This document shows positions 17,316 through 25,256 of a DNA stretch of 64,000 nt, one piece after another. Where the stretch lies: contig OX244046.1 of assembly GCA_945861085.1 (NCBI GenBank), positions 1,736,001 through 1,800,000 on the forward strand, read 5' to 3'. Source of the DNA: Clostridioides difficile_D (lineage in GTDB: Bacteria; Bacillota; Clostridia; Peptostreptococcales; Peptostreptococcaceae). The translations under genes were made by a program, and so were the position numbers. Position 1 is the stretch's first letter; each line of letters opens with the position of its first letter. The notes beneath the pieces were generated by a model, which searched no databases, was not told the DNA's origin, and saw only the letters and a list, made by a program, of their open reading frames with translations.

Positions 17316-18560
17316 TTAATAGTCCAATTCAAGTTTTTCAAGAAAATCATATGTCAAAGGACAATTTTCTTTTAAAGTATTTCTTGAATCTTCATCAAGA
17401 TAATAGTGTACAAATGATTCTGCAAAAAATTCTTCTATAAACTTACTTATATATGCATGTGCAATTTGTTTAGGGTCATAAAGTTTATATCTTTCTTGAG
17501 CAAATACTTCCATAAATTCTTTAGAATTTGACTTTTTATTTAAAACGTTTTTATCTATAGCATGCGCAGTTTCATGTAATTCTAAATTTTTAGATGAATG
17601 TACATTTGCATAGCTAGGATTGCTATAACCTATTTTAGCTACTATAGAATTATTTCTATATATACCAGGTACATCTCTCCAAGTCTTGCCTGATCTTACC
17701 CAACATGGAGGTAATTGATGTTTTAAATCACTAAATTCCGGTTCATCAGTTAAGTTTGAATTTATTAATTTTATTTTTATATCCTTTTCTTTGAGCGTTT
17801 GTAAATATTTAATATTTATTTTTGCAAGTCTGTTTTTCATATTTTCAACTTCATCCTTATCATAATTCAAGTCATTAGGAAGTATAAGCATTTGCTCAAT
17901 TATATCTATGCTACTGTCTTTTACATCTTCAGATTCTTCATCAAATTCAGATTGAAGATTATCATTTTCATAGATAGTTATATTTGTATTATTTTTCATA
18001 GAATAAGAGTGGATATCCTCTAAATCTAAAATATTCATTTGCTGTAAAATATGTTTTGTTTCGCCACTCCATACCACTAAAGAAAGTGAATTAAAGTTAA
18101 TTAGTGGATTTTCTTTTGCTTTTATATCATTGCTTATATCGACATCAAATACATATTCAATTGAGTCCTCTATGTTAAGATTGTCTGTATTCTTTTTAAT
18201 ATACAAATACGCTTGTTTTAAGTCTATATAAATCTCATCTAAAGATTCGTCATAAAATTCCGATAAATTATCAGTAAAGAGTTCTTTACTTAAAAGTTCA
18301 TTTTTATCAGTTATACTTTCGATTAAAGTATTAATTTCTTTTATCATATCGGAAATACTCATTTTTTTATTTGCTTTTTCATTAGATACATTGCATGGCG
18401 CAAGAGCAATGCAATAAAAATCTTTTTCTTTTTTGTAAAAGGCTTTAAGTGATTTTGATAAAAGTGTAAAATCTACACCTATCTGTAAATTGACTTTAAG
18501 TGAGTCCTTTTGTGATAACTCAGTATTGTTTCTTTTAGCTATATTTAAATTATTTTCCAT
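17316..18560 (-). CDS. leaderless zinc metallopeptidase resembling anthrax lethal factor/PPEP domains
   Basis: 414 residues from ATG 18560; the ATG at 18566 is too close to GGGGG. The C-terminal third carries a zincin motif HETAH (residues 329-333) followed by AID. EEFFAES is about 45 residues further on, where the third zinc ligand (a Glu) lies in the anthrax toxin lethal factor-like (ATLF) and PPEP-1 families. The preceding YSNPSYANVHSSKNLEL also fits that fold. Unlike PPEP-1 there is no signal peptide. The first 230 residues are acidic and not recognised. It is monocistronic, between map and a GIY-YIG gene. The substrate and whether it leaves the cell are unknown. Confidence 0.65.
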   Translation of the reverse strand: MENNLNIAKRNNTELSQKDSLKVNLQIGVDFTLLSKSLKAFYKKEKDFYCIALAPCNVSNEKANKKMSISDMIKEINTLIESITDKNELLSKELFTDNLSEFYDESLDEIYIDLKQAYLYIKKNTDNLNIEDSIEYVFDVDISNDIKAKENPLINFNSLSLVVWSGETKHILQQMNILDLEDIHSYSMKNNTNITIYENDNLQSEFDEESEDVKDSSIDIIEQMLILPNDLNYDKDEVENMKNRLAKINIKYLQTLKEKDIKIKLINSNLTDEPEFSDLKHQLPPCWVRSGKTWRDVPGIYRNNSIVAKIGYSNPSYANVHSSKNLELHETAHAIDKNVLNKKSNSKEFMEVFAQERYKLYDPKQIAHAYISKFIEEFFAESFVHYYLDEDSRNTLKENCPLTYDFLEKLELDY

Positions 18561-18852
18561 AATCATTGCCCCCTTTTTACTAGGGTATCATAATTTTTTT
18601 ATATGTGTCAATTTATTTTTTTGAAAATTATAATTTTTTTGAAAATTTCATTTTTTATAATTTGTGAATTTTTTGTTATAGAAATAAAGATGTTATTATT
18701 ATGTCAAAATTTAGCGTTAGATTCATGTAGAATATGTTCTATGAACATATATTAGAATTAACTCTTTGAAAACTACATATTTAAAATACACACCATTTTT
18801 TTCAATTCTATAATATAATATTTATATATTTAATTTGAGGATGTGATTTAAG

Positions 18853-19164
18853 ATGTATTTTACATATATTATAAGATGTAAAGATGATTCTCTATACACT
18901 GGATATACCAGTAATATAGTTAGAAGAATGAATGAACATAAGTTAGGAATTAATTCAAAATACACAAGAGCAAAGGGATTTAAAAAACTAGAAGTTTATT
19001 TTATAACCAATACAAAAAGTAATGCTATGAAGTTGGAATACTATATAAAAAAATTAACTAGAAACAAAAAATTGTCTATAATTAAAAACCCGAATATACT
19101 TATAAGTTTAATTGATAATAAAGGGGATTATATTATTGGGAAAGACATAGAACAATTAGCATAA
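18853..19164 (+). CDS. GIY-YIG domain protein (UPF0213/YhbQ type)
   Basis: 103 residues. The GIY-YIG nuclease core is seen as FTYIIRCKDDSLYTGYTSNIVRRMNEH (split over residues 3-29). Tyr4 and Tyr14 are the paired tyrosines, Arg24 the conserved arginine and His29 the conserved histidine. KYTRAKG and KLEYYIKKLTRNKK follow as in the YhbQ subfamily. The metal-binding glutamate normally near the end of the domain would be Glu57 in the KLEYYIK segment. These small proteins are presumed DNA-processing or repair nucleases. The gene stands alone before the TPP riboswitch. Confidence 0.88.
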   Translation: MYFTYIIRCKDDSLYTGYTSNIVRRMNEHKLGINSKYTRAKGFKKLEVYFITNTKSNAMKLEYYIKKLTRNKKLSIIKNPNILISLIDNKGDYIIGKDIEQLA

Positions 19165-19261
19165 ATCTTTATAGTAATATTATAATAAGTATATATGCTG
19201 TAAAAACTTGACAATAAATACTATTGTAATATAATGAAGTTATAAATATAATAAATTAAAA

Positions 19262-19342
19262 TAGCTAGGGGAGCCAAGAGCTGAGAGGAATACCGACCCT
19301 TACACCTGATCTGGATAATACCAGCGTAGGAAAGCTTAGTAT
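19262..19342 (+). promoter_or_regulatory. TPP riboswitch
   Basis: The conserved thi-box elements are all present in order: ctaggggagcc, gctgagagg, accct, then cctgatctggataataccag and gcgtaggaaagct. These are the pyrimidine-binding and pyrophosphate-binding helices of the TPP aptamer. It precedes the thiD-thiM-thiE genes and a terminator, so thiamine pyrophosphate should turn the operon off. Confidence 0.97.
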
Positions 19343-19382
19343 AAAACTTAAGTATGTATTATTTGTGATATATGCTATTTCT

Positions 19383-19412
19383 AAGCTATACCTATTGTAG
19401 GTATAGCTTTTT
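19383..19412 (+). terminator. expression-platform terminator of the TPP riboswitch
   Basis: The arms aagctatacct (19383-19393) and aggtatagctt (19399-19409) with a 5-nt loop are followed by a T run, about 40 bp after the aptamer and 38 bp before thiD. Confidence 0.9.
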
Positions 19413-19449
19413 TCATTAGGTTATTTAAATTAAATTTTAGGAGGTAATA

Positions 19450-20244
19450 ATGAGTAATTATAAAATACCAACACTTACAATAGCTGGGTCAGATTCATCT
19501 GGAGGAGCTGGAATTCAGGCTGACTTGAAAACTTTTAGTGCAATTGGCACTTATGGTATGAGTGTAATAACAGCTATAACAGCACAAAATACTCAAGGAG
19601 TTTTTGCTGTAGAAGATTTAAGTAAAGAAATAATAAAAAAACAGATAGAGGCAGTGTTTGAAGATATATCTCCAAAAGCTGTTAAAATAGGAATGGTTTC
19701 AAGTCCTGAGATTATACTTGAAATAGTTGAGAATCTAAAGAAATACAATCCAAAATATTTGGTAGTAGACCCAGTGATGATATCTAAAAGTGGATATTAT
19801 CTATTAAAGCCAGAGGCAAAAGAAAACTTAATTAAACATTTGATACCACTTGCATACATAATTACACCAAATATTCCAGAAGCAGAAGAAATCACAGGAA
19901 TAAAAATACATAATGTAGATGATATGAATAAGGTAGGAAAAGAAATACTACAGCTTGGACCTAAGTTTGTCCTTATGAAAGGAGGACATTTAGATGGGGA
20001 AGCAGTAGATATTTTAATTGGTAAAAATATATTTAAAGTTTATAAAAGTGAAAGAATTGATAAAAAAAATACACATGGAACAGGGTGTACATTATCTTCT
20101 GCAATAACATCTTATTTAGCATTAGATTATGAAATAACAGAAGCAGTAAATTTAAGTAAAATTTATATAACAGAAGCAATAAAAAGAAGTTTTGACATAG
20201 GTCATGGAGTAGGACCAGTGCATCATTTTTATAAATTTGAATAG
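19450..20244 (+). CDS. thiD: hydroxymethylpyrimidine (phosphate) kinase
   Basis: 264 residues of the ribokinase-like ThiD family, which phosphorylates HMP and HMP-P in thiamine synthesis. The N-terminal signature TIAGSDSSGGAGIQADLKTF (residues 9-28) binds substrate. DPVMISKSG (about 110-118) lies at the substrate/ATP site, and NTHGTGCTLSSAI (about 205-217) holds the anion hole and catalytic base Cys/Gly region. It has a strong AGGAGG site. It is first in a salvage operon with thiM and thiE behind the TPP riboswitch. No thiC or thiG is near. Confidence 0.96.
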   Translation: MSNYKIPTLTIAGSDSSGGAGIQADLKTFSAIGTYGMSVITAITAQNTQGVFAVEDLSKEIIKKQIEAVFEDISPKAVKIGMVSSPEIILEIVENLKKYNPKYLVVDPVMISKSGYYLLKPEAKENLIKHLIPLAYIITPNIPEAEEITGIKIHNVDDMNKVGKEILQLGPKFVLMKGGHLDGEAVDILIGKNIFKVYKSERIDKKNTHGTGCTLSSAITSYLALDYEITEAVNLSKIYITEAIKRSFDIGHGVGPVHHFYKFE

Positions 20245-20268
20245 TAAAAAAATTGTTGGAGGTACAAT

Positions 20269-21060
20269 ATGTATAATTTAATTAAAGATGTTAAAAAAGC
20301 TAATCCATTGGTAATCCATTATACTAATAATGTAACAATAAATGATTGTGCTAATGTAACTTTAGCTATAGGAGCAAGCCCTCTTATGAGTTTTTCATAT
20401 GAGGAAGTAGAAGAAATGGTAAGTATAGCAAATTCCGTAGTAATAAATATAGGAACTATGAATTCAAATATGTTAGACTTGTACTTATTAGCTGGAAAGG
20501 CAGCAAATAAGTATAATAAACCTGTTATCTTAGACCCAGTTGGAGTATTTGCAAGCAAAGCTAGAGCAGAACTTACAAGTAAACTTTTAAATGAAGTCAA
20601 ATTTAATGTTGTTAAGGGTAATATGGCAGAAATAAAGTTTATAGGTGGCTTTGATGTAAGAGGAAAAGGGGTAGATTCATTTGATGAAGAAGAAGATTCT
20701 ACTGATATAATAAGAAAAGTTTCTGAAAAGCTTGAATGTGTAGTTGTGGCAACTGGAAAAATAGATATAATAACCAATGGTAAAAGCACATATAAAATAA
20801 ACAATGGAACCGATAAATTAAAAGGAATTACAGGAACTGGATGTATGACTGCTAGTCTGATTGCAAGTTTTATGGCTGTTACTGAGAATATTTTAGAAGC
20901 AGCTACAATAGGTGTTCTTACAATGTCTTTAAGTGGAGAATTAGCTAATCTAAATAATCCACCAATAGGGACATTTAAAGAAAATCTTATGAATGTTATT
21001 TATCAAATTGATACAGATACTTTAACTAAAAATGCTAACATTGAATTTTTAAATGAATAA
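20269..21060 (+). CDS. thiM: hydroxyethylthiazole kinase
   Basis: 263 residues. VIHYTNNVTINDCANVTLAIGASPLMS (split over about 15-41) is the ThiM thiazole-binding segment. KPVILDPVGVFAS and ITGTGCMTASLIASF (about 189-203) are the ATP-binding and catalytic GTGC motifs. It phosphorylates salvaged hydroxyethylthiazole, giving the substrate that ThiE joins to HMP-PP. It lies 24 bp after thiD. Confidence 0.96.
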   Translation: MYNLIKDVKKANPLVIHYTNNVTINDCANVTLAIGASPLMSFSYEEVEEMVSIANSVVINIGTMNSNMLDLYLLAGKAANKYNKPVILDPVGVFASKARAELTSKLLNEVKFNVVKGNMAEIKFIGGFDVRGKGVDSFDEEEDSTDIIRKVSEKLECVVVATGKIDIITNGKSTYKINNGTDKLKGITGTGCMTASLIASFMAVTENILEAATIGVLTMSLSGELANLNNPPIGTFKENLMNVIYQIDTDTLTKNANIEFLNE

Positions 21061-21081
21061 AGGGTTAAGAGGAGACTTAAA

Positions 21082-21714
21082 ATGATAGATAAAGAATGCT
21101 TAAAAAAAGATTTAAAGTTATATCTAGTAACTGATTCTGAAATGCTTGAAGGTAGGGACTTTTATAAATGTATTGAAGATGCAATAGCTTCTGGAATAAC
21201 AACTGTACAACTTAGAGAAAAAAATGCTTCTGGAAGAGAATTTTTAAAAAAAGCTATGAAAATTAGAGAAATAACTAAAAGATATGGTGTTAAGTTTATA
21301 ATAAATGATAGAGTGGATATAGCCCTTATTTGTGATGCAGATGGAGTACATGTAGGGCAGAGTGATATTGGGGCAAGAGAAGTTAGAAAACTTATAGGAT
21401 ATAATAAGATACTAGGTGTATCAGCAAGGACTTTAGAAGAAGCTATCTGTGCAAAAAATGATGGTGCAGATTATCTAGGTATAGGGTCTATATTTACGAC
21501 ATCTACTAAATTAGATGCAAAATCAGCTTCATTTGAAACGGTTAAAGAAATTAAGGAAAAAGTAGATATACCATTTGTACTAATTGGAGGTATAAAGTTA
21601 GACAATATAGATAAACTTAAATGCTTAGATAGTGATGGGTATGCTATAATATCGGCCATACTAAAAGCTGAAGATATATCTAAAGAAGTAGAAAAGTGGA
21701 CATTGAAAATATAA
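21082..21714 (+). CDS. thiE: thiamine phosphate synthase
   Basis: 210-residue TIM barrel. TTVQLREKNASGREF (about 41-55) binds HMP-PP. FIINDRVDIALICDADGVHVGQSD (split over 72-95) carries the Mg-binding Asp residues, and GIGSIFTTSTK and VLIGGI form the phosphate pocket. It joins HMP-PP and thiazole phosphate to thiamine phosphate. It closes the thiDME salvage operon. Confidence 0.96.
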   Translation: MIDKECLKKDLKLYLVTDSEMLEGRDFYKCIEDAIASGITTVQLREKNASGREFLKKAMKIREITKRYGVKFIINDRVDIALICDADGVHVGQSDIGAREVRKLIGYNKILGVSARTLEEAICAKNDGADYLGIGSIFTTSTKLDAKSASFETVKEIKEKVDIPFVLIGGIKLDNIDKLKCLDSDGYAIISAILKAEDISKEVEKWTLKI

Positions 21715-21747
21715 AAGTGCCTCTAGTAGTGAAAAAAATGGGAAAAT

Positions 21748-21846
21748 TTGATATAATCTAAGAGTAAAATTTAAGCAGTTATAAATGATAAACTTTTCTA
21801 CATATACTTTTTAATCAAGATATATGTAGATTTGATTAAAAAGGAG
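21748..21846 (+). promoter_or_regulatory. leader of the IIB gene with two interleaved perfect inverted repeats
   Basis: After a -10-like tataat near 21753 the leader holds arm A tctacatata (21797-21806), arm B tttttaatcaa (21808-21818), A' tatatgtaga (21821-21830) and B' ttgattaaaaa (21832-21842). Both pairs are perfect (10 and 11 bp). B' runs into the AAGGAG ribosome site (21841-21846). The linkers are 1, 2 and 1 nt, so the two stems must exclude each other. A translational switch or overlapping protein operators are both possible. Confidence 0.6.
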
Positions 21847-21852
21847 TTATAA

Positions 21853-22155
21853 ATGATTAGGATATTGTTAGTATGTGTTGGAGGTATGTCTTCTACTCTA
21901 TTGGTAAATAAAATGGAGAAGGATGCAAAAAAAAGAAATATAGACTGTAAAATATGGGCAGTTGGAGAAGGGAATATAAAATCAGAACTTGGTAACTTTG
22001 ATATTTTACTTCTTGGACCACAACTTAGATTTATGCTTGATGATGTAAAATCTATAGTTGGAGATAGAGCTCCAGTGTCTATAATAGATATGGTAAACTA
22101 TGGTACTTGTAATGGTCATGCTGTGTTAAATTCAGTTTTAGAAATATTAAAATAA
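21853..22155 (+). CDS. orphan PTS IIB component, lactose/cellobiose type
   Basis: 100 residues with the IIB-Lac/Cel P-loop fold. ILLVCVGGMSSTLLV (residues 4-18) carries the phosphorylated cysteine Cys8. The usual form is CxxGMSTS, so SST is a mild change. Core strands DILLLGPQL (about 49-57) and VSIIDMVNYG (about 75-84) match. No IIA or IIC lies within reach, so it must work with distant partners or serve as a sensor or regulator. The unusual leader points to its own control. Confidence 0.82.
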   Translation: MIRILLVCVGGMSSTLLVNKMEKDAKKRNIDCKIWAVGEGNIKSELGNFDILLLGPQLRFMLDDVKSIVGDRAPVSIIDMVNYGTCNGHAVLNSVLEILK

Positions 22156-22160
22156 ATAAT

Positions 22161-22290
22161 AAAAAGGGGCTGTCTCAAAATAGAGATTGTACTGCACCCC
22201 AATTGTTGGAATGATGGCAATATATTTAATTTCATACAAAAAAGAGTGCCTCGTGAACTAAAAAGTTTATTTTGAGACACACTCTTTTTA
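22161..22290 (-). repeat. dispersed intergenic repeat, copy 1 (reverse orientation)
   Basis: The ends aaggggctgtctcaaaat (22165-22182) and attttgagacacac near 22269-22282 form an imperfect terminal inverted repeat. Internal matches to copies 2 and 3 include tcatacaaaaaagagtgcct and aactaaaaagtt, read on the other strand. About 130 bp. It fills the gap between the convergent IIB and ABC genes and may serve both as terminator. Confidence 0.8.
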
Positions 22291-22308
22291 TTATTGTAGA
22301 TTTAGAGC

Positions 22309-23064
22309 TTAGCTTACCATTTCCTTTTTCAATCTCCACATAGCAAGTGAAAAACTTGCACAGCACAATATTAAAAATAATAGGATAACAGGTAGTATAT
22401 CTCCAATAAGAATAGTTTCACCAAATATTAAACTACGTAAAGCATTAATGACATGTGTAAATGGATTGAGCATTACTGCTATTTTTAATCCTCCAGATAA
22501 ATTTTCTATAGGGAAAAGAGCTGAACTTAAAAAGAAAATAGGAAGTACAATTGCAGTCATAATTGTTTCATAAATTATTTCATTTGGCAACAATAAACTT
22601 ATGGAATAAGCTAGACTTGATAAAAAAAAGGCTGTCATGAATATCAGCACTATCATAAGTATGATTCCGCCAATACCAGATTCTATTCTTACTGAAAAGA
22701 ATATGCTTACTATACACAAAATAGCTACTTCTAGGAAGGAAACTAATATAGCTTCTAGTAATTGACCAAGGACAATTGAATACCTACTAATAGGTGCAAT
22801 TAAGACTCTATAGAAACTTCCACTGTTCTTCATTATGAAGTTGATGATACCACCACTACTACATGAAGAAAACACAACCAGTACAATGATACCTGGTAGT
22901 ATAAAAGCAGTATAATTACCAATATTCATATTATTCATAGTTTGGTTTGCAATAGAGCTATAAAGTACAAGCCAAAGAAAAGGTTGTAATATAGTGACTA
23001 TAAATGAGATTGGATTTTTAAAACGCCATTTCATACTACGCCATAAGATATTTAACATTTCCAT
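22309..23064 (-). CDS. ABC-2 type exporter permease (drug family)
   Basis: A 251-residue membrane protein with six hydrophobic segments of the ABC-2/DrrB family. The N-terminus WRSMKWRFKNPISFIVTILQP precedes the first segment. A conserved FLSSALFPIENL (about 174-185) and LNPFTHVINALRSLIFG (about 197-213) match the family's C-terminal signature. It overlaps the ATPase gene by 13 bp and is translationally coupled. It forms a half-size exporter with the ATPase; the substrate is unknown. Confidence 0.92.
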   Translation of the reverse strand: MEMLNILWRSMKWRFKNPISFIVTILQPFLWLVLYSSIANQTMNNMNIGNYTAFILPGIIVLVVFSSCSSGGIINFIMKNSGSFYRVLIAPISRYSIVLGQLLEAILVSFLEVAILCIVSIFFSVRIESGIGGIILMIVLIFMTAFFLSSLAYSISLLLPNEIIYETIMTAIVLPIFFLSSALFPIENLSGGLKIAVMLNPFTHVINALRSLIFGETILIGDILPVILLFLILCCASFSLAMWRLKKEMVS

Positions 23065-24014
23065 TCCTCCTTTAAGTCTTTTTTAGAACTTGTAAGTGCT
23101 AAAAATACATCTTCGAGACTTGGTTCTACAATTTCTATTGCATCAAACTTTATATCGTGTTCTAAAAGCCATTTATTTATTAAAGTAAAAGCAACTCTAC
23201 TATCATTTACATTTATAAAAATTGAATTTTCTCGTACGCTCATAAACTTGACTAAGCCAGTATTTTTAATTGCATCTTTATATTTTTTTATATCTTCAAT
23301 ATTATGAAAAGCTATACGTAGTATATTTTGTCTAATGTAACTACGTAAACTGGCTGGTGTTCCTTGTGCTACATCTTTTCCATTCTTCATAATACAAATA
23401 TTATCACTCAATTGTTCAGCTTCTTCAAGATAATGGGTAGTTAGAAATATAGTTGTGCCATACTCATCTCTAATTTTTAATAACATATCCCACATAGATT
23501 TTCTTGAATCTACATCCATACCAACAGTTGGCTCATCTAGAAATAGAATTTTAGGAGATGATACCATATTCATAGCTATGTCCAATCTACGTTTTACTCC
23601 ACCAGAATATGATGAAGTGGGGTATTTTAAGTAACTAGATAAGTCAAATTTATCAATTAAAGAGTTTATTCTTTGTTTTGCAATCTGTGGTTCTACTTTA
23701 TACATCTTGCTTTGAAATACCATATTTTCCATAAGAGATAGATGTTCATCAATAGAGATTTGTTGTGCTACACAAGCAATTTGAGTACGTATCCAAGAAG
23801 GATTATCTACTAAATCTTTTCCAAACATTGTTACATTTCCAGATGTAGGCTTGTAAAAAGTAGTCAAAATATTGATAAGAGAAGATTTACCAGCACCATT
23901 AGGACCAAGTAAAGAAAAAATTTCTCCAGCATTTACATCAAAACTTAGACCATTTAAAGCTTTCACACCATTTTTATATTTTTTTACTAAATTGTCTATT
24001 TCAATAGCTAACAT
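23052..24014 (-). CDS. ABC exporter ATP-binding protein (DrrA type)
   Basis: 320 residues. Walker A GPNGAGKSS (about 38-46), Q-loop CVAQQISIDEHL, signature YSGGVKRRLDIAM (about 139-151), Walker B ILFLDEPTVGMD (about 159-170) and H-loop TTHYLEEAE (about 192-200). The extra C-terminal domain (about 230-310, ending EIVEPSLEDVFLAL) is that of daunorubicin-resistance ATPases. It works with the permease that follows. The substrate is probably an antibiotic or other amphiphile, by family only. Confidence 0.94.
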   Translation of the reverse strand: MLAIEIDNLVKKYKNGVKALNGLSFDVNAGEIFSLLGPNGAGKSSLINILTTFYKPTSGNVTMFGKDLVDNPSWIRTQIACVAQQISIDEHLSLMENMVFQSKMYKVEPQIAKQRINSLIDKFDLSSYLKYPTSSYSGGVKRRLDIAMNMVSSPKILFLDEPTVGMDVDSRKSMWDMLLKIRDEYGTTIFLTTHYLEEAEQLSDNICIMKNGKDVAQGTPASLRSYIRQNILRIAFHNIEDIKKYKDAIKNTGLVKFMSVRENSIFINVNDSRVAFTLINKWLLEHDIKFDAIEIVEPSLEDVFLALTSSKKDLKEEWKC

Positions 24015-24017
24015 ATA

Positions 24018-24476
24018 TTATTCCTCCTCTTTAAGTGGAAATATGATTTCTGTAATATAGTTATCAGGGTTTCCTTTTATCAGCATACCTGGGCCTTTAA
24101 TAAATACTTCTCTCCAAGGCGTTTGTATTTTTATATTATTTTCATGAATATACTTAAATATCATTTCATACGTTTTTGGTAAATTACTATAAGAGCCTAT
24201 GTGAGTAAAAAACAAAGCTTTTATTTTAGGAAATTCTTTTATAGTTACACCCATACGATTTGGAGTCTCAGCAGTTGGAACACATAATTCCATTTCTCCA
24301 ACACCAGTTTTTTGGTCAACGTTATAGTAGCAAAAGAATGGTGCACCATTGGATTTTCCTTTTATAGATTTAAATACATTTGGAAAATACTTTGTCGCTT
24401 CAGTTATAGGTCCATTGTAACGCATAGTAGCTGCTGTGACTGATTCAATATTTTTGATTTCAATTTTATAACTCAT
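24018..24476 (-). CDS. GyrI-like small-molecule-binding protein
   Basis: 152 residues with the GyrI/SOUL effector-binding fold seen in BmrR, Rob and GyrI. The N-terminal EIKNIESVTAATMRYNGPITEA is typical, followed by APFFCYYN, GEMELCVPTA and ALFFTHIGSYSNLPKTYEMIFKYI (split over about 90-113). A Glu near the C-terminus (YITEIIFPL) is often the ligand-sensing residue. It is the first gene of the exporter operon, 3 bp before the ATPase. It may capture or sense the exported drug. There is no DNA-binding domain. Confidence 0.85.
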   Translation of the reverse strand: MSYKIEIKNIESVTAATMRYNGPITEATKYFPNVFKSIKGKSNGAPFFCYYNVDQKTGVGEMELCVPTAETPNRMGVTIKEFPKIKALFFTHIGSYSNLPKTYEMIFKYIHENNIKIQTPWREVFIKGPGMLIKGNPDNYITEIIFPLKEEE

Positions 24477-24827
24477 TTGTTTACCTCCTAATGTGTGTTC
24501 ATATTCTTACTAGATTTTTAAGCATTAATACATATAAGATTTTTAATTAGTTGAAAATATATAACCTTATCTCGTTTGCTTGTTTTCAAGTCTAACATAA
24601 CATAAAATATATATCCTCTCATTTGATGCTCTATTTTGTAAAGTTATTATTTAAGCTTTACTTTAGATGTTTTAGTAAATTAAAATAAAGTAATTTATAA
24701 AAAAAGTATTTACAAATTAAGTGTATTAATCGTATAATACACTTAATAGTAAATAAGGTCTGAAATAAAAGTGTATTTTTTTAAAGTAAATGTACTATCG
24801 TATTAATACACTAGAATAGGAGGAATC
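24477..24827. other. divergent control region between two ABC exporter operons
   Basis: No gene is seen. The minus-strand exporter promoter should lie near 24490-24600 but is not clear. The plus-strand promoter and operators of the GntR operon occupy 24709-24812 and are listed separately. Confidence 0.6.
24709..24812 (+). promoter_or_regulatory. GntR-operon promoter and operators
   Basis: TTTACA (24709-24714) and TATAAT (24733-24738) are 18 bp apart. A perfect palindrome of 12-bp arms, ttaagtgtatta (24717-24728) and taatacacttaa (24735-24746), with a 6-bp spacer covers the core promoter. A second, wider pair of half-sites, agtgtatt (24770-24777) and aatacact (24805-24812), lies downstream, close to the ribosome site. 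This fits autorepression by the YtrA-type GntR protein encoded next. Confidence 0.75.
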
Positions 24828-25184
24828 ATGAATTTTGAATTAGATAATACAACTCCCATTTATTTGCAAATAGTAAAGTATATAAAAAGACAAATAGTAA
24901 CAGGAGAGTTGAAACCAGGGGAGACAATACCATCAAGAAGAGAAATGGCACTTAATCTAAAAGTAAATTTAAATACGGTTCAAAGAGCATATAAGGAGAT
25001 GGGTGATATGAATATAATAAATACTTTTAAAAATTATCAAAGCAGTATAACAGTTGATGAAAATATATTAAAAAACTTAAAATTAGAGCTGATAAATGAA
25101 TCATTATCTGTTTTTATAGAAGATATGAAAGCAATAAATGTTACCAAAGAAGAAGTTTTAAAGATAATAGAAGATAAATATTAG
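24828..25184 (+). CDS. GntR-family regulator, YtrA subfamily
   Basis: 118 residues. The N-terminal wHTH (about residues 8-75) has the family signature NTTPIYLQIVKYIKRQIVTGEL, PSRREMALNLKVNLNTVQRAYKEM. A short C-terminal helical tail (about 40 residues) replaces the large effector domain of other GntR proteins, as in YtrA. These proteins usually repress ABC transporter operons and respond to envelope-active antibiotics. It heads an operon of ABC genes and probably binds the palindromes in its own promoter. Confidence 0.92.
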   Translation: MNFELDNTTPIYLQIVKYIKRQIVTGELKPGETIPSRREMALNLKVNLNTVQRAYKEMGDMNIINTFKNYQSSITVDENILKNLKLELINESLSVFIEDMKAINVTKEEVLKIIEDKY

Positions 25185-25256
25185 TATTTTAACAAATAGA
25201 AAACTTAGTTTAGAAAGTTTATTGTACAAGCATATTGGATATGGAGGATAGTAAAT

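Noticed and set aside
20319..20804. 161-codon minus-strand ORF inside thiM
   Set aside because: Antisense shadow of a clearly conserved enzyme with no ribosome site.
21797..21842. H-type pseudoknot in the IIB leader
   Set aside because: With stems of 10 and 11 bp and connecting loops of 1 nt, a full pseudoknot is sterically impossible. Mutually exclusive hairpins or DNA operators are kept instead.
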